Positions 52,001-60,500 of a stretch of 64,000 nucleotides of DNA are shown here, in pieces (the stretch's first letter is position 1; the number at the start of each line of letters is the position of its first letter). This stretch comes from Liolophura sinensis (taxonomy: Eukaryota > Mollusca > Polyplacophora > Chitonida > Chitonidae). The stretch spans positions 54,654,046-54,718,045 of the forward strand of contig NC_088302.1 in the NCBI RefSeq assembly GCF_032854445.1, read 5' to 3'. Below the pieces are notes generated by a model. That model was not told where the DNA came from. It saw nothing but the letters and a program-made list of their open reading frames with translations, and made no database searches. The position numbers and the translations under genes were made by a program.

Positions 52001-53877
52001 CCAACGCCCAACCCCGAAATAATGATCAACCCAATGTTTTCACCTAAGCAACCAAACAAATGAAAATGATCAGTCCACGCTTTTTGAACTGACTTAATCA
52101 TCGCAATCATATAATTTCCACCTGATGAATATATCTCTTGCTGATTTTAAGTCCGAGCATATTTTTTTTGTCTTTCGAGCAACGACAAAGAGCAATAATC
52201 AGCGATTTCAGTTTGCTCGCTGAGTTCAAAATCTTTAACGAATGGATGGTCACTCACAATTTCTAAGAATCGCTCAGCAACAATACCGCGGTTGTTCAGT
52301 GCCCCGCGTGAGCTCAATTGCTCAGGTCGCAGGGTATATTTTGTAAAACACATGGTTCAGGACATTAGTCTTCAATCTTAATGTAAATATAGTTTAAGAC
52401 TTACCCTCCGGCAATGACTAACTTATCCGTTCCAGCTTTCTGACAACGGCTCCAACATTCTTCTGTTGGTTTGTATGGCAAACCTTTGTGAACGACGCGG
52501 TCGGTACCGAAACAACCTACATAAGCTGCAAAAAGGAGGAGTAAGTGATCATACTTTTGAGAATCTACAACAAATAACAAGTATTCCGGAGGTATTGCTC
52601 TAGCAATACATGCCCCCATTATCCATAACTTGTTATGGGAAAGCCACATACAACGTTTCAATTCAATATAATATAAAATATCGCGGACTGATAGACGAGG
52701 GGTAAACTAATCAAAACTTGTAGTCTTCTCCGGGTAACCACTAGGGAATAATCAGTAACATTTTCATTCTGCATAACCCAAGAGACAGTAGAATTGGTGA
52801 CAAATAAAATTTTGCCCAAATGAAAGGTATATAAATATTACTCAGGCATATGCTTCAGATACCATTTTCAAATCAAGTCAACACAATTTTTCAGTTTTTC
52901 CATATCTCACAGTTTTATTTTCAGTGCAAATATTTATTTAATCAATCCACAGATTGTCCCTCAAAGAATTTCACTTTCTTGTTAAGATTGTTTCAGTTTT
53001 CACAAAAATATAATGTTGCTTTAACATATAAGTAAAACAAGTTTGTTAACAATTTTTACATATAAATTTTTTTTTTTTTTTTTGATTGGTGTTTTACGCC
53101 GTACTCAAGAATATTTCACTTATACGACGGCGGCCAGCATTATGGTGGGTGGAAACCCACGACCATCCGCAGGTTGCTACCAGACCTTCTCACGTACGGC
53201 CGGAGAGGAAGCCAGCATGAGCTCACAGCGACCGCATTGGTGAGAGACTCCTGGGTCATTACGCTGCGCTAGCGCTTTAACCGACTGAGCCACGGAGGCC
53301 CCCCATATAAATTTAAGACAGTGTCTTAAAACTTTCAAAGAAAATGTTGATCTCCTTGTTTGCTTCAGTTCTAACGCCTCCTTTCAACCTATTTTCCGTC
53401 GCAAAGTATATCAAGAGGTCATCAGTTTCATTTCCTATTCCGGTAAAGACCAACTTTACTTGTGAATGATAGCTTATAGAGATATAATGATCTTTAAAAA
53501 ATATTAATAGTATTTCTTCAAAATTTTCTATTTTTGTTTTCATTAAAAAAAAGAGTGGAAAATCGACAATAACCTTAGGCGTATAAAGTGAACACACAGT
53601 AAGCTGGGAGAGTTCTATGCCGTCATATCCCAGATAATCACTACATATACAAGGATCTCGCTGACTCGGACAACTAAGCCTCTGGCACACAACACGACTC
53701 GCAGGCCCTCCACCTATCAGGTCAAAACAAGCTCTCGCTAACTGGCCACATTTAAAGATGTTAAGGCAGATGCATGTTGCATGCTCTACGGTACTTACCA
53801 TTGCCCAGTGAGGCGAAGACTCTTGTACACATGATGTGTCCCATGAGAAGTACAAACAAGAACTGCAGAACAGCCAT
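33174..53877 (-). CDS. Type I membrane protein with three WSC-like modules, 14 coding exons
   Basis: Exons (minus, 5' to 3'): 53799-53877, 52405-52525, 51427-51608, 49747-49879, 49273-49457, 46873-47029, 40360-40505, 39748-39783, 37720-37755, 37120-37155, 35881-35901, 34179-34220, 33945-34041, 33174-33312. They sum to 1410 nt, 469 residues plus stop; every junction keeps frame with GT/AG borders. Order: signal peptide (1-26), WSC-like modules (about 28-105, 128-225, 234-330), stalk (335-405), membrane span (408-427), basic tail (428-469). Module 3 is canonical (KCYS, MSASPVECINIC, GGICTC, CTSTC, KVCGG). WSC domains occur in yeast wall-stress sensors, Kremen and polycystin-1 and are thought to bind glycans, so a cell-surface receptor or adhesion role is inferred. 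The exon model is mine and untested by transcripts. Confidence 0.87.
33850..33903 (-). mobile_element. SINE 3'-core fragment in WSC-gene intron 13
   Basis: Contains ATGCCGTACTCAAGGATATT and CGACGGCCAGCATTATGGTG, the 3' core of the tRNA-headed SINE family, only about 40 bp from the exon 13 donor. The head and tail are missing. Confidence 0.85.
33945..34041 (-). CDS. WSC gene exon 13: transmembrane segment
   Basis: Encodes DDGGFIGMSNDVV followed by MKIGGLAVGVIILAIVVI, a single hydrophobic span. It begins in phase 1 and ends in phase 2 (ATATG|GTAAGC), joining to the tail exon to make a Cys codon. Confidence 0.87.
34179..39783 (-). CDS. WSC gene exons 8-12: five stalk microexons
   Basis: Lengths are 36 (39748-39783), 36 (37720-37755), 36 (37120-37155), 21 (35881-35901) and 42 nt (34179-34220). 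All start and end in phase 1 and have good splice sites. They encode TTPAPRVVKIK, TPAPAPAPKET, AESPPSIDTDE, DVEQKE and DIIVENEDDFVIP, with a split codon at each junction. The stalk therefore moves from Thr/Pro-rich to acidic. Each exon can be left out without changing frame. Confidence 0.83.
35275..35303. repeat. (TA)n microsatellite in WSC-gene intron 11
   Basis: About 14 TA dinucleotides followed by TAGGCCTA. Confidence 0.95.
36343..36958. repeat. 42-bp minisatellite in WSC-gene intron 10
   Basis: The unit contains TGCTTGGTTCAGCTGTAACA and GAACAGGCTCTACTGCGGTT; spacing is 42-45 bp and copies at the left are diverged. A 42-bp unit keeps frames open on both strands (14-residue repeats such as ALLRFMLGSAVTEQ), which explains the apparent long open frames here. 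Confidence 0.95.
37250..37402 (-). mobile_element. 5'-truncated SINE with 11-bp target-site duplication
   Basis: The family 3' core and tail (CACCAATCAAATAAATAAAT on the minus strand) are present, and the tRNA-like head is missing. It is flanked by CAAACATAAAT at 37239-37249 and 37403-37413. It sits in WSC-gene intron 9. Confidence 0.95.
38107..39643 (-). mobile_element. Complete Tc1-like DNA transposon
   Basis: Perfect 27-bp terminal inverted repeats (TATACTATCCAAAAAAAGAA ACGCATA) lie at 38107-38133 and 39617-39643. The outermost TA pair on each side is the expected TA target duplication, which makes the element about 1.53 kb. It contains one intact transposase gene and sits in intron 8 of the WSC gene, in the same orientation, ending 105 bp from exon 8. 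Confidence 0.97.
38305..39312 (-). CDS. Tc1-like transposase, DD34E, intact
   Basis: A single uninterrupted 335-residue reading frame, the usual length for Tc1-like transposases. The N-terminal part (about 1-110) is a paired-type helix-turn-helix DNA-binding region, with SQSSISRRLHVSQSTISRLA and a GRPR linker. The catalytic part shows WFSDESRF (first Asp), LFQQDNARPHTA (second Asp) and SPDLNRIEHLWDELDR (Glu). I count 34 residues between the second Asp and the Glu, hence DD34E. The enzyme would cut at the inverted repeats and reinsert at TA. All catalytic residues are present, so the copy could be active or only recently silenced. Confidence 0.97.
   Translation of the reverse strand: MPRLDTVTRNIAIGRLQAGESQSSISRRLHVSQSTISRLAARYNNTGTANDRRCSGRPRVTTAAQDRYIRVLHLRDHCATAESTAASIPGLRRISGQTVRNRLREHGLRARRPCVGIVLRPHHRANRLRWCNNVTAWNLLKWRRIWFSDESRFLLQRRDGRNRVYRRAHERYAPNCVRQVDRFGGGSVMMWAAISYTGRTNLVHVQGNLTAVRYRDTILQPHLLPVIDVQRELFQQDNARPHTARVTRDFLAENNVNVLPWPSRSPDLNRIEHLWDELDRRLRQRQPQPQTLQEQVACLQEEWQNIPQASIQRLIQSMTRRVRTVIRARGGHNRY
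40360..47029 (-). CDS. WSC gene exons 6-7: canonical WSC module 3, split by a 6.4-kb intron
   Basis: Exon 6 (46873-47029) carries FKCYSLFLNNDQAL, DMSASPVECINICHRNN and FAAIQK. Exon 7 (40360-40505) carries GGICTCQKH, ADCTSTCSKD and KVCGGAFTASVF. Together these follow the WSC pattern closely. The acceptor of exon 6 has a long pyrimidine tract ending TTCTTCCAG. The intron between them holds a split 24-bp minisatellite, a LINE and a nested SINE. Confidence 0.86.
40572..41349. repeat. 24-bp minisatellite, left part of a split array
   Basis: The unit is GGATCACAAACATTTACCCA CCCA (24 bp). Copies are diverged on the left (CAGAATCCCAACATTTACCC) and almost identical from 41090 to 41349. It stops in mid-unit at the LINE and resumes at 45861. 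Confidence 0.96.
41512..41935 (-). pseudogene. LINE C-terminal Cys/His segment
   Basis: Carries HCRTRMGLSALRADLFKYSI and TTCHYCNNTCEDTFHFFLF. This is the C-terminal Cys-Cys-His module found after the reverse transcriptase in many CR1/Jockey-like elements. It is in a different frame from the reverse transcriptase block, so it is also disrupted. Confidence 0.8.
41936..43504 (-). pseudogene. LINE reverse transcriptase domain, broken
   Basis: In order on the minus strand: KAFGADGISNFML and VFPSAWKLSRVCPVFEKGDR; frameshift; YRPVSSQPSLSKVMEKVVYK, SGFKRGDST and FLDVSKAFDNV (motif A), followed by a stop where the family usually has Trp; then SGVPQGSVLGTLLFLIFVND and NIFADDTSLS (motif C). Next come HLGIILQHDGKWDEH and the thumb and C-terminal region with SPPYLQSLLP and TLDWNNLPKHIR. 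Several frameshifts and stops make it non-functional. Confidence 0.93.
43871..45035 (-). pseudogene. LINE apurinic-type endonuclease domain, broken
   Basis: The segment begins with LLLRCGDIHVNPWP, a decayed form of the (G)D(I/V)ExNPGP signature often found before this domain, then FNARSLLAQSK. After a frameshift come DVICASETWLSSDIP and DRRGGGVAIYYKSS. The SINE at 44450-44643 interrupts the domain between SNKHI and CSVGYRPPN. Then come IIMGGFND, where the family usually has GDFN, so a catalytic Asp appears lost, and LDLIITD and LDHCSV. In-frame stops lie before NARSL and after YRPPN. Confidence 0.88.
44450..44643 (-). mobile_element. SINE nested in the LINE, 13-bp target-site duplication
   Basis: tRNA-headed SINE family, with its 5' end cut within the head after the B-box-like region. 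It is flanked by TATATGTTTATTA at 44437-44449 and 44644-44656. Removing it restores continuous LINE endonuclease sequence. Confidence 0.97.
45861..46445. repeat. 24-bp minisatellite, right part of the split array
   Basis: Same family as 40572-41349 (GAATCCCAACATTTACCCAC). Here a longer pattern of roughly 100-130 bp also recurs, marked by the insert CTCCAAAAATCCCACATGAT at about 45973, 46077, 46206, 46312 and 46393. Confidence 0.95.
48456..48611. repeat. 44-bp GC-rich tandem repeat, about 3.5 copies
   Basis: The unit contains GGGCCCAGGTGCGGAGGCCT TCCGT and GGTCAGCCAAG. It is unusually GC-rich for this window and lies in WSC-gene intron 5. Confidence 0.93.
49055..49090. repeat. (TA)n-rich microsatellite
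   Basis: Short TTATTATTA then (TA)n run, directly adjoining the tail side of the minus-strand SINE at 49091-49215. Confidence 0.9.
49091..49215 (-). mobile_element. Diverged, 5'-truncated SINE in WSC-gene intron 5
   Basis: Contains TTACGCCGTACTCAAAAATA, CAGCATTATGGTGGAGGAAG and CCACGACCATCCG of the tRNA-headed SINE family. It lacks the head, is more diverged than other copies, and ends 58 bp from exon 5. Confidence 0.88.
49273..49879 (-). CDS. WSC gene exons 4-5: WSC-like module 2
   Basis: Exon 4 (49747-49879) carries YDCADVSREHW, KCRYQHC and GTRYFAFIYT. Exon 5 (49273-49457) carries QRCGCKQ, DCVDKMFC and VCLCGN. The internal intron is phase 2 before CGC and the outer introns are phase 1, as in modules 1 and 3. 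The terminal CGG is changed to CLCG. The exon 5 donor chosen is A|GTATGT; an earlier GTACCA gives the same phase. Confidence 0.84.
50308..50574 (-). mobile_element. Full-length tRNA-headed SINE
   Basis: The complete family member reads on the minus strand from GGGGCCCTCCGTGCCCGAGG (head), through the B-box-like GTGAGTTCAAGTCCAG and the core, to the CACCAATCAAATTAATACAC tail. The flanks AGCAG(T/C)CTTTTT at 50296-50307 and 50575-50586 form a 12-bp target duplication with one difference. It lies in WSC-gene intron 3. Confidence 0.94.
50934..51291 (+). mobile_element. Second SINE family, full length, 12-bp target-site duplication
   Basis: The tRNA-like head has GGCCCGGATAGTTGGTAGAG CG (A-box-like) and CTTGATCGAGTCACACC (B-box-like). 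A unique body follows, and the tail reads GACGTTAAACCCCAAGCACT CACTCAC. It is flanked by TCAATATTATTT at 50922-50933 and 51292-51303. The tail is shared with the element at 29664-29930. It lies in WSC-gene intron 3. Confidence 0.94.
51427..52525 (-). CDS. WSC gene exons 2-3: WSC-like module 1
   Basis: Exon 2 (52405-52525) carries AYVGCFGTDRVV and EECWSRCQKAG. Exon 3 (51427-51608) carries RWCGCGSP, NCAIVC and VCDCYGAG. The usual C-terminal CGG is replaced by CDC. The two exons meet at a phase-2 intron just before the CGC motif, and the outer introns are phase 1. After the module, exon 3 adds an Ala/Lys-rich linker. Confidence 0.85.
51681..51904. repeat. 76-bp tandem triplication in WSC-gene intron 2
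   Basis: Three nearly identical copies starting GATTTCAGCTTTTGTGACAC at 51681, 51757 and 51833. The array lies about 70 bp upstream (minus strand) of the exon 3 acceptor. Confidence 0.97.
53070..53303 (-). mobile_element. SINE with 11-bp target-site duplication, small internal deletions
   Basis: Full head (GGGGCCTCCGTGGCTCAGTC GGTTA) through to a long A tail on the minus strand. It lacks the GGGCAGAGCCCGGGG segment and a few bases near the B box. It is flanked by CATATAAATTT at 53059-53069 and 53304-53314. It lies in WSC-gene intron 1. Confidence 0.96.
53799..53877 (-). CDS. WSC gene exon 1: signal peptide
   Basis: Encodes MAVLQFLFVLLMGHIMCTRV and six further residues (FASLGN). The hydrophobic core FLFVLLMGHIM is typical of a secretory signal peptide, with likely cleavage near Phe-Ala-Ser. 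The donor is ATG|GTAAGTAC and the phase is 1. This exon fixes the start of the protein. Confidence 0.87.
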
Positions 53878-54016
53878 GTCTTTTCTGTAACGAGGATAAA
53901 CTTCTTCTAGTAAGTTACATCAATTGTTTTGGGTTTTTTTTTTCCATTGTTGTGAGAATTTATTTCCGGTGACCTTTCAATGTGCCAAAACATTTTAAGG
54001 CTTTATAATAAATGTT

Positions 54017-54143
54017 GGGGTCTCCGTGGCAGAGTTGTTAGCCTGGGAAGGTCTCTCAACAACTTGCGGATGATCGTGGGTTCCCTTCCGCCTATCGCTG
54101 GCCACCGTCGTAGAAGCGAAAAATTCTTGAATACGGCGTAAAA

Positions 54144-54150
<7 letters not shown>
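54017..54150 (+). mobile_element. Short SINE variant just upstream of the WSC gene
   Basis: Begins GGGTCTCCGTGGCAGAGTTG and passes directly to GGTCTCTCAACAACTTGCGG, so the middle of the head is deleted. It ends in TTGAATACGGCGTAAAACCA followed by (AT)n. It is 140 bp upstream of the WSC-gene start codon, in the opposite orientation. Confidence 0.92.
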
Positions 54151-54182
<32 letters not shown>

Positions 54183-55689
54183 ATTAATGTTAACAGCCTT
54201 CATCGATAATTTTCTGTGGAAGTGGAAACGAACTCGGCCTAGTCTATAAATATCTTTCTCTTTTAAGCAATGCTGAGCAGCTCTCATTGTCGGAAAGCAA
54301 GCGGAAAATGCAAATGTAATAGACCATTTAACAAAGAATATATGAATTAAATAGGAGCGCCAGAATCAATTTTAACGATGATTACTTGGACTTATTGTTG
54401 TATACAAGACGGTGAACATTTGACCATACCACTCGTTTATGTCAAGACATTACGCCTTTTAATATGGTGTCGTTGTTGTAAGAGACCAAATAACAAAGAA
54501 TGTGAGCTTGGCCAGCTATTGCACATCAGTTAACATTCCTTAACGCACAAATAACTGAGTAGTTTAAACATACCTCTAGTGTGCTTTTTTTAAGTGAAAA
54601 TAACTTTCCTTAACCCATATCACCATTCATTTTTCCCGCATCTTACAGATTACGACAGCCGGAAGGGAGTATCATGTGGTACATCAGCACTGAATATTCA
54701 TTACCACCTCAATAGAATAATTACCTCCCTTAGAAAAGAGGGCAACTATGATTTTTTTTATTTTTCATTTTGAAGTGTCCCGGCACAACCGTCGTATAGA
54801 TAACACGTGTTTAAACAATTCTTACAAAATCGTTGAGAACACCCTATCCCATATAACCCGACAATTGATAAACTTGTACAGTGGGCTTTATACGGTTACT
54901 GGTAGGCAAACTTTTTCAAATGACGTTACGGTGGGTCTACATTTCCGACCAATATGTGGCATGGTCAATCACAGCCTACCTGTGTTCCACGCGTGAATTT
55001 CATAGACCTATTAGCCTAAGACAACATGAAGGACCACGCAATCGCACCATCATAGACCGGCTCAAGAATTAATTACAGATGTGGAATTTCCTGTCTGAAA
55101 TTGGGGTTGAACCAACAGGTAGGCCGAGAAATGTACCTAAGTCCATACAGGCAAAACTGACCATGTGGCCTATAGACCTACCGGCAGCTATTGAAAGACA
55201 AGTATTTTCACGACGAACCAAGGACCCGCTCCCGTCTGGGCCATTTGTACATTAACGCTTATTTGTCTTTGTTGTTTAAAAACGCCATACTCATGAATCA
55301 TTCTCTTTATAGACGATGGCGGTCAGTTTAAACCAAAGACACATACCATCAGGTGGAAGACAAGTTACTGCGCAAACCTCCACGCCAATCGCTTGTCACC
55401 ATTCCTAGTAAAAAAAATTTCTTTTTGTGTCCAGATACTCGAAAAATACTGTTTTGGTTCTATGGTAAGACGCAAGCAAATAAACAGTTTACAAGAAAAC
55501 GCTTTATATGTTTGTCTTCTTAGATATCACCCTGGTTTCCTCCAGCCAGGGGTGTTATTCGTAGTTCTTTATTTACGTAACGACAAAATAAACATGTGCA
55601 CAGTACAAGTGATTATTTGAAAGAAGCTTTAATTTGAATTAGATCTGGGTTATCGCATGAGTTACTTGTTTGTGTAATCAACTTCCTGT
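54151..55689. other. (TA)n run, then no recognised gene; upstream flank of the WSC gene
   Basis: A TA microsatellite at 54151-54178 is followed by unique AT-rich DNA. The promoter of the minus-strand WSC gene must lie around here, but no core element can be assigned with confidence. Confidence 0.45.
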
Positions 55690-57290
55690 AATGTCAGAGT
55701 CACATCCACTGAATGCTGTGTATTGTCAGAGAGTCACATCCACTAAGTGCTCTGTCAGAGAGTCACATCCACTGAATGCACCAGGAAACTGTCAGAGAGT
55801 CACATCCACTGAATGCCCTGCATGTGTATGGTCAGAATTGCATCCACTGTATGCCCTGGGTACTGTCACATCCACTGAATATCCTGGGTGCTGTCACAGA
55901 GTCACATCCACTGAATGTTCTGAGTATTGTCACTGAATCACATCCACTGAATATCCTGGGTGTTGTCACACCCACTAGATGTCCTGGGTATTGTCACTGT
56001 CACGTCCACTGAAAGTCCTGGGCATTGTGACAGAGTCATGTCCACTGAATCTACTGTGTGTTGTCACATCCACTGAATGTCCTGGGTATTGTCACAGAAC
56101 CACGTCCACTGAAAGTTCTGGGTATTGTGACAGAGTCATGTCCACTCAATCTCCTGGGTATTGTCACATCCACTGAATGTCCTGGGTATTGTCACAGAAC
56201 CACGTCCACTGAAAGTCCTGGGTATTGTGACAGTCATGTCCACTGAATCTCCTGGGTGTTGTCACAGAGCCATGTCCACTGCATGTCCAGGGTATTGTCA
56301 CAGAGCCATGTCCACTGAATGTCCTGGGTATTGTCACAGTCATGTCCACTGAATGTCCTGGGTATTGTCACAGAGTCATGTCCATTGAATGTCCCGGGTA
56401 TTGTCACAGAGTCACATCCACTGAATCTCCCTGGTATTGTCACAGTCATGTCCACTGAATGTCCCAGGTATTGTAACAGAGGTATATCCATTGAATGTCC
56501 TGGGTATTGTCACACAGCCACGTCCACTGAATGTCCAGGGTATTGTCACTATCATGTCCACTGAATGTCCTAGGTATTGTCACAGACTCATGTCCACTGA
56601 ATGTCCCGGGTATTGTCACAGAGTCATGTCCACTGAATGTCCCGGGTATTGTCACAGAGTCACATCCATTGAATCTCCCTGGTATTGTCACAGTCATGTC
56701 CACTGAATGTCCCGGGTATTGTAACAGAGGTATATCCATTGAATGTCCTGGGTATTGTCACACAGCCACGTCCACTGAATGTCCAGGGTATTGTCACTAT
56801 CATGTCCACTGAATGTCCTAGGTATTGTCACAGACTCATGTCCACTGAATGTCCCGGTTATTGTCACAGAGTCATGTCCACTGAATGTCCCGGTTATTGT
56901 CACAGAGTCACATCCACTGAATCTCCCTGGTATTGTCACAGTCATGTCCACTGAATGTCCCGGGTATTGTAACAGAGGTATATCCATTGAATGTCCTGGG
57001 TATTGTCACACAGCCACGTCCACTGAATGTCCAGGGTATTGTCACTATCATGTCCACATCCACTGAATGTCCTTGGTACCGATATTCCCAGAGAGTCACA
57101 TTCACCAAATGTCCTGGGTATTGTCATAGAGTCACATCTACTGAATGTACTAAGTATTGTCAGAAAGTCACATTAACTGAATGTCATTTGCATTGTCACA
57201 GAGTCACGTCCACTGAATGTCCTTGGTATTGTCAAAGTCACGTCCACTGAATGTCCTGGGTACTGTCAGAGTCACAGATGAAGGTAATAT
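55690..57290. repeat. 36-bp minisatellite with a 248-bp higher-order repeat
   Basis: The unit is about TGTCCTGGGTATTGTCACAG AGTCATGTCCACTGAA (36 bp; shorter variants lack AGAG). From about 56437 to 57070 a block of seven units recurs almost exactly at a 248-bp spacing (compare 56437, 56685 and 56933). It sits between the ELP1 3' end and the WSC gene. Open frames on both strands are repeat artefacts. Confidence 0.97.
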
Positions 57291-57462
57291 CAGACACTCT
57301 CATCCAGAGATTGCCAAGGATATTGAGTCATATTTACTGAATGCCTGAGGTATTATTCACTTTCACAAGATTTATTTGTTTTCAGAATGTTCTGTGTTTG
57401 AACAGCATTTTAAGATGCTACAACAAGATAAAAAATAACATAAGATCTAGTATGAGGAAATT

Positions 57463-57472
57463 TTTATTTATT
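57463..57472 (-). terminator. ELP1 polyadenylation signal
   Basis: On the minus strand AAATAAATAAAAATTT lies about 95-100 nt after the ELP1 stop codon, giving two overlapping AATAAA hexamers. Confidence 0.75.
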
Positions 57473-57563
57473 TCGGAATGGGACAGCAAATGTAATGATA
57501 CTTAACAGATGTATAGATAAATACGATACATGAATCAAAGACATCATACTTCAATAAATAGGA

Positions 57564-60500
57564 TCACGTCTCCAGTATTCCAAGCTTCCATTTACTGTCC
57601 GTAGAAAACACAGGACGAGTTTTCACCAGCAAATCTGAAACATAGAAAAGCTGGTATCCACAAAAATGACTTAAATCAAATGACATCAAAGGTGATGAAG
57701 TAATCCCCAAACTGATCTGTTGGTGATGAAAAACAGGCAGTTATATTTAGAGGAAACCAATACCCTTCACTAAGTACCTGACGGAGTCAACTGAATTTAA
57801 TTATTTACTTGTTTTACGCCAATATTTTACACATACATGTACGGGGGCAGCCAGTATTATAGTGGGGAAAAGCTGGGCGTAGCCCATAGGAAATCCACGA
57901 TCATCTGCACATGTAGGTTACTTCTTGAATAAAAGCCACAGCTGAGTCAATGGCCAACAGAAGCTATACTGGGTTATGTACACCATCTTTACCTGACCTC
58001 AAGCCACTGTAACGAGGAACTTGATTGGTTGAAAACACAAAAACTGGTGTGACAGACAGGAAATCCATGATGGCCACAAGCAGCATTATTAGATTATGTA
58101 GTGTTCTCTCATGGACCTCAAGTGATTGTGCAAACTCTTGAACAGCTGGAAACTGCTAAAGATACCTTCTGCACAAGAAGGAAAGACCCTTGCAGTAGCT
58201 TCACAACAAAAACAACTGAGGTTGGTCAAGCATTATCTCACCTTCTTCGCTTGTGCACTTCAGTTGACGCCCTGACCTCATGGCTTCAGCTATCTTATTA
58301 GCAGTGGCTTCTGGTCCAATGACCTACCATGGCAAATCAAAACAATGCAATGTTACAATAACAAATACTTCCCGATACTATCTAACAAAACTCAGTCTGC
58401 CATAGTGGGGGATATTTTTTATGAAATTCAGGGATAATCAAGAAACACTGCTACATGCTTCTGTTAGCTACTCTAGATGGTAACATTGTGGCAACTATTA
58501 ATATATTATTATTATATTCATATGTACATGAAGTTTTTCCAAAAAAGATACACTATCTCAATACTTGGTTTACATACAGCATAAAGATGAGCAGAGTTTT
58601 ACCTGCACTTTCCTTTTTCAACATCATGTCTTTGAAACAAATATTTGCCACTAATATTAAGAAATATGTCAAAAATTAAGGCTGCATCTTAGCAGCGAAA
58701 ACGTTTCCAAAATGAAGCGCAGTGGTTCAAAGGCTAGAATTTCACTAGGAGCTGTTCATTACAACTAAAAAATATAAGTATACATTGAACAATGTGGCAT
58801 ACCTGTGGGAAATGGGCTGTAAAGTGTACAAAAAGTCTAAGAACTACAGATGGTTTCACACAAAAGACCATTAAAATCTACATACCAGAGTACTTTATGT
58901 AATTCTTTTACTGTCAGTCTTCTGTTTATTCCTTTAACACCTATAAAAATGACTACACTCAACTGGAGTACTTTTACATCATCTGAACACTCTTCTCAAG
59001 ATTTTTTTCCCACATAAACAGTGATATTCCTATTAGCATAAAGCTGGATGGAGCATAACTTTTCTGCTCTGACCATCCTAAGTGGCCAAGCATACGTGTG
59101 GTTTAGAACAAGTATATGTAGATACATTAGAGGTCAAGTCCGCACTTATGGCAGCACTGTAGTCTTCACCAGAGCCAAGAGGTGTGAGAAAGAAGATCAA
59201 AGATCTGTCATGATGACCACAATCTATTATCTGAAAATGACCACCTTTTAATAAAGGGCTTGCTTTTCAAGACAAGAGTAAGTGGGGAGGTCTGTCAGCA
59301 ACCTGCAGGTGGTCATGGGTTTCCCCCAGGCTCTGCCCAGTTTCCTCCCACCATAATTCTGGCCGTCGTCGTATAAGTGAAATATTCTTGAGTACGGCAT
59401 AAAACACCAATCAAATAAATTTCAAGAGGAGACAAAACAAAATGACCCTGCTTAATACACAAATGTGAATTCATTTTTAATATTTTTGCTGACCAACAGA
59501 GAGAGAGACATTACCAAATCTTCATCGGATTTCTTTGGTTTATTTCATGTTAATTTCATGAACCCTCAGGCCAAAGCCCAGCTTTATGCAGACTTTATAG
59601 TTTACCTGCATGTGACTACCATAAATACCACACTCAGCATTAGTCACCACAGAGCTTTCATCTGAAAAATGTAAGGCCATGAGCAGCAAGATGTGTTTGG
59701 CTATCAGTCAGCATCGCAGCCAATCAAACAATCTGCACCAGAATCTTGGCCAATCAAGCGATCTGTATTGCTTAACTTCCACGTAAACAAAGAACATTAC
59801 CTCAAACGAAGACGTGGAAAACTTTCCTAACAGATCTAACTATGAAATTCCAACCAGGGCTCAGTATAAATTGGTGGTTTGGAAATATTTTGCAGTCCTT
59901 AGAGGTGACCACTCTTTCACTATAAGTCGAGTATGCTGAACTACCAAGTATATAAGTAGTCCTACAAACATGCCCCCACTTCTAAAGTAACACCACCCCA
60001 AGGTCACAGAGGATACGATCCAGATAGTAAAATCAAAAAAAACAGAGAAACTTCATAGTTTAAATAACTAATGAAGTTATAAATTTACTCTGATACAACT
60101 CAGGTTCACATGGGTTTGGGTTTTATTTCTTTCTTTTTTTCAGTGTTCAGTAGCCCTTAGCTAAGTGCACTCTATATCTCTACGACATATGTTGTCATGG
60201 TAGCTGCTAAGGGCTTATTTAACTAAGTGAGCTTCATGAAAACGGACCCTATCTGTACCAGAGCTGCATCTGGCTTAGTAGATTAGACAACATAGATTAA
60301 ACTTTTATAGTCTGTTGACATGTTTAGGCCAATCCCTGTATACAGGAGACTTGTCCTACGGTATTGTGTAATCTATCGTATTGCCACTCTCGCACCGCAT
60401 CCTGGTATCACCCCAACCATTACCCATGAAATCATAAACCATTGTGTGAACTGCCCCAGGGCTTACAGCATTTTTATCCGATTCTTCCTCTTGGATCCAG

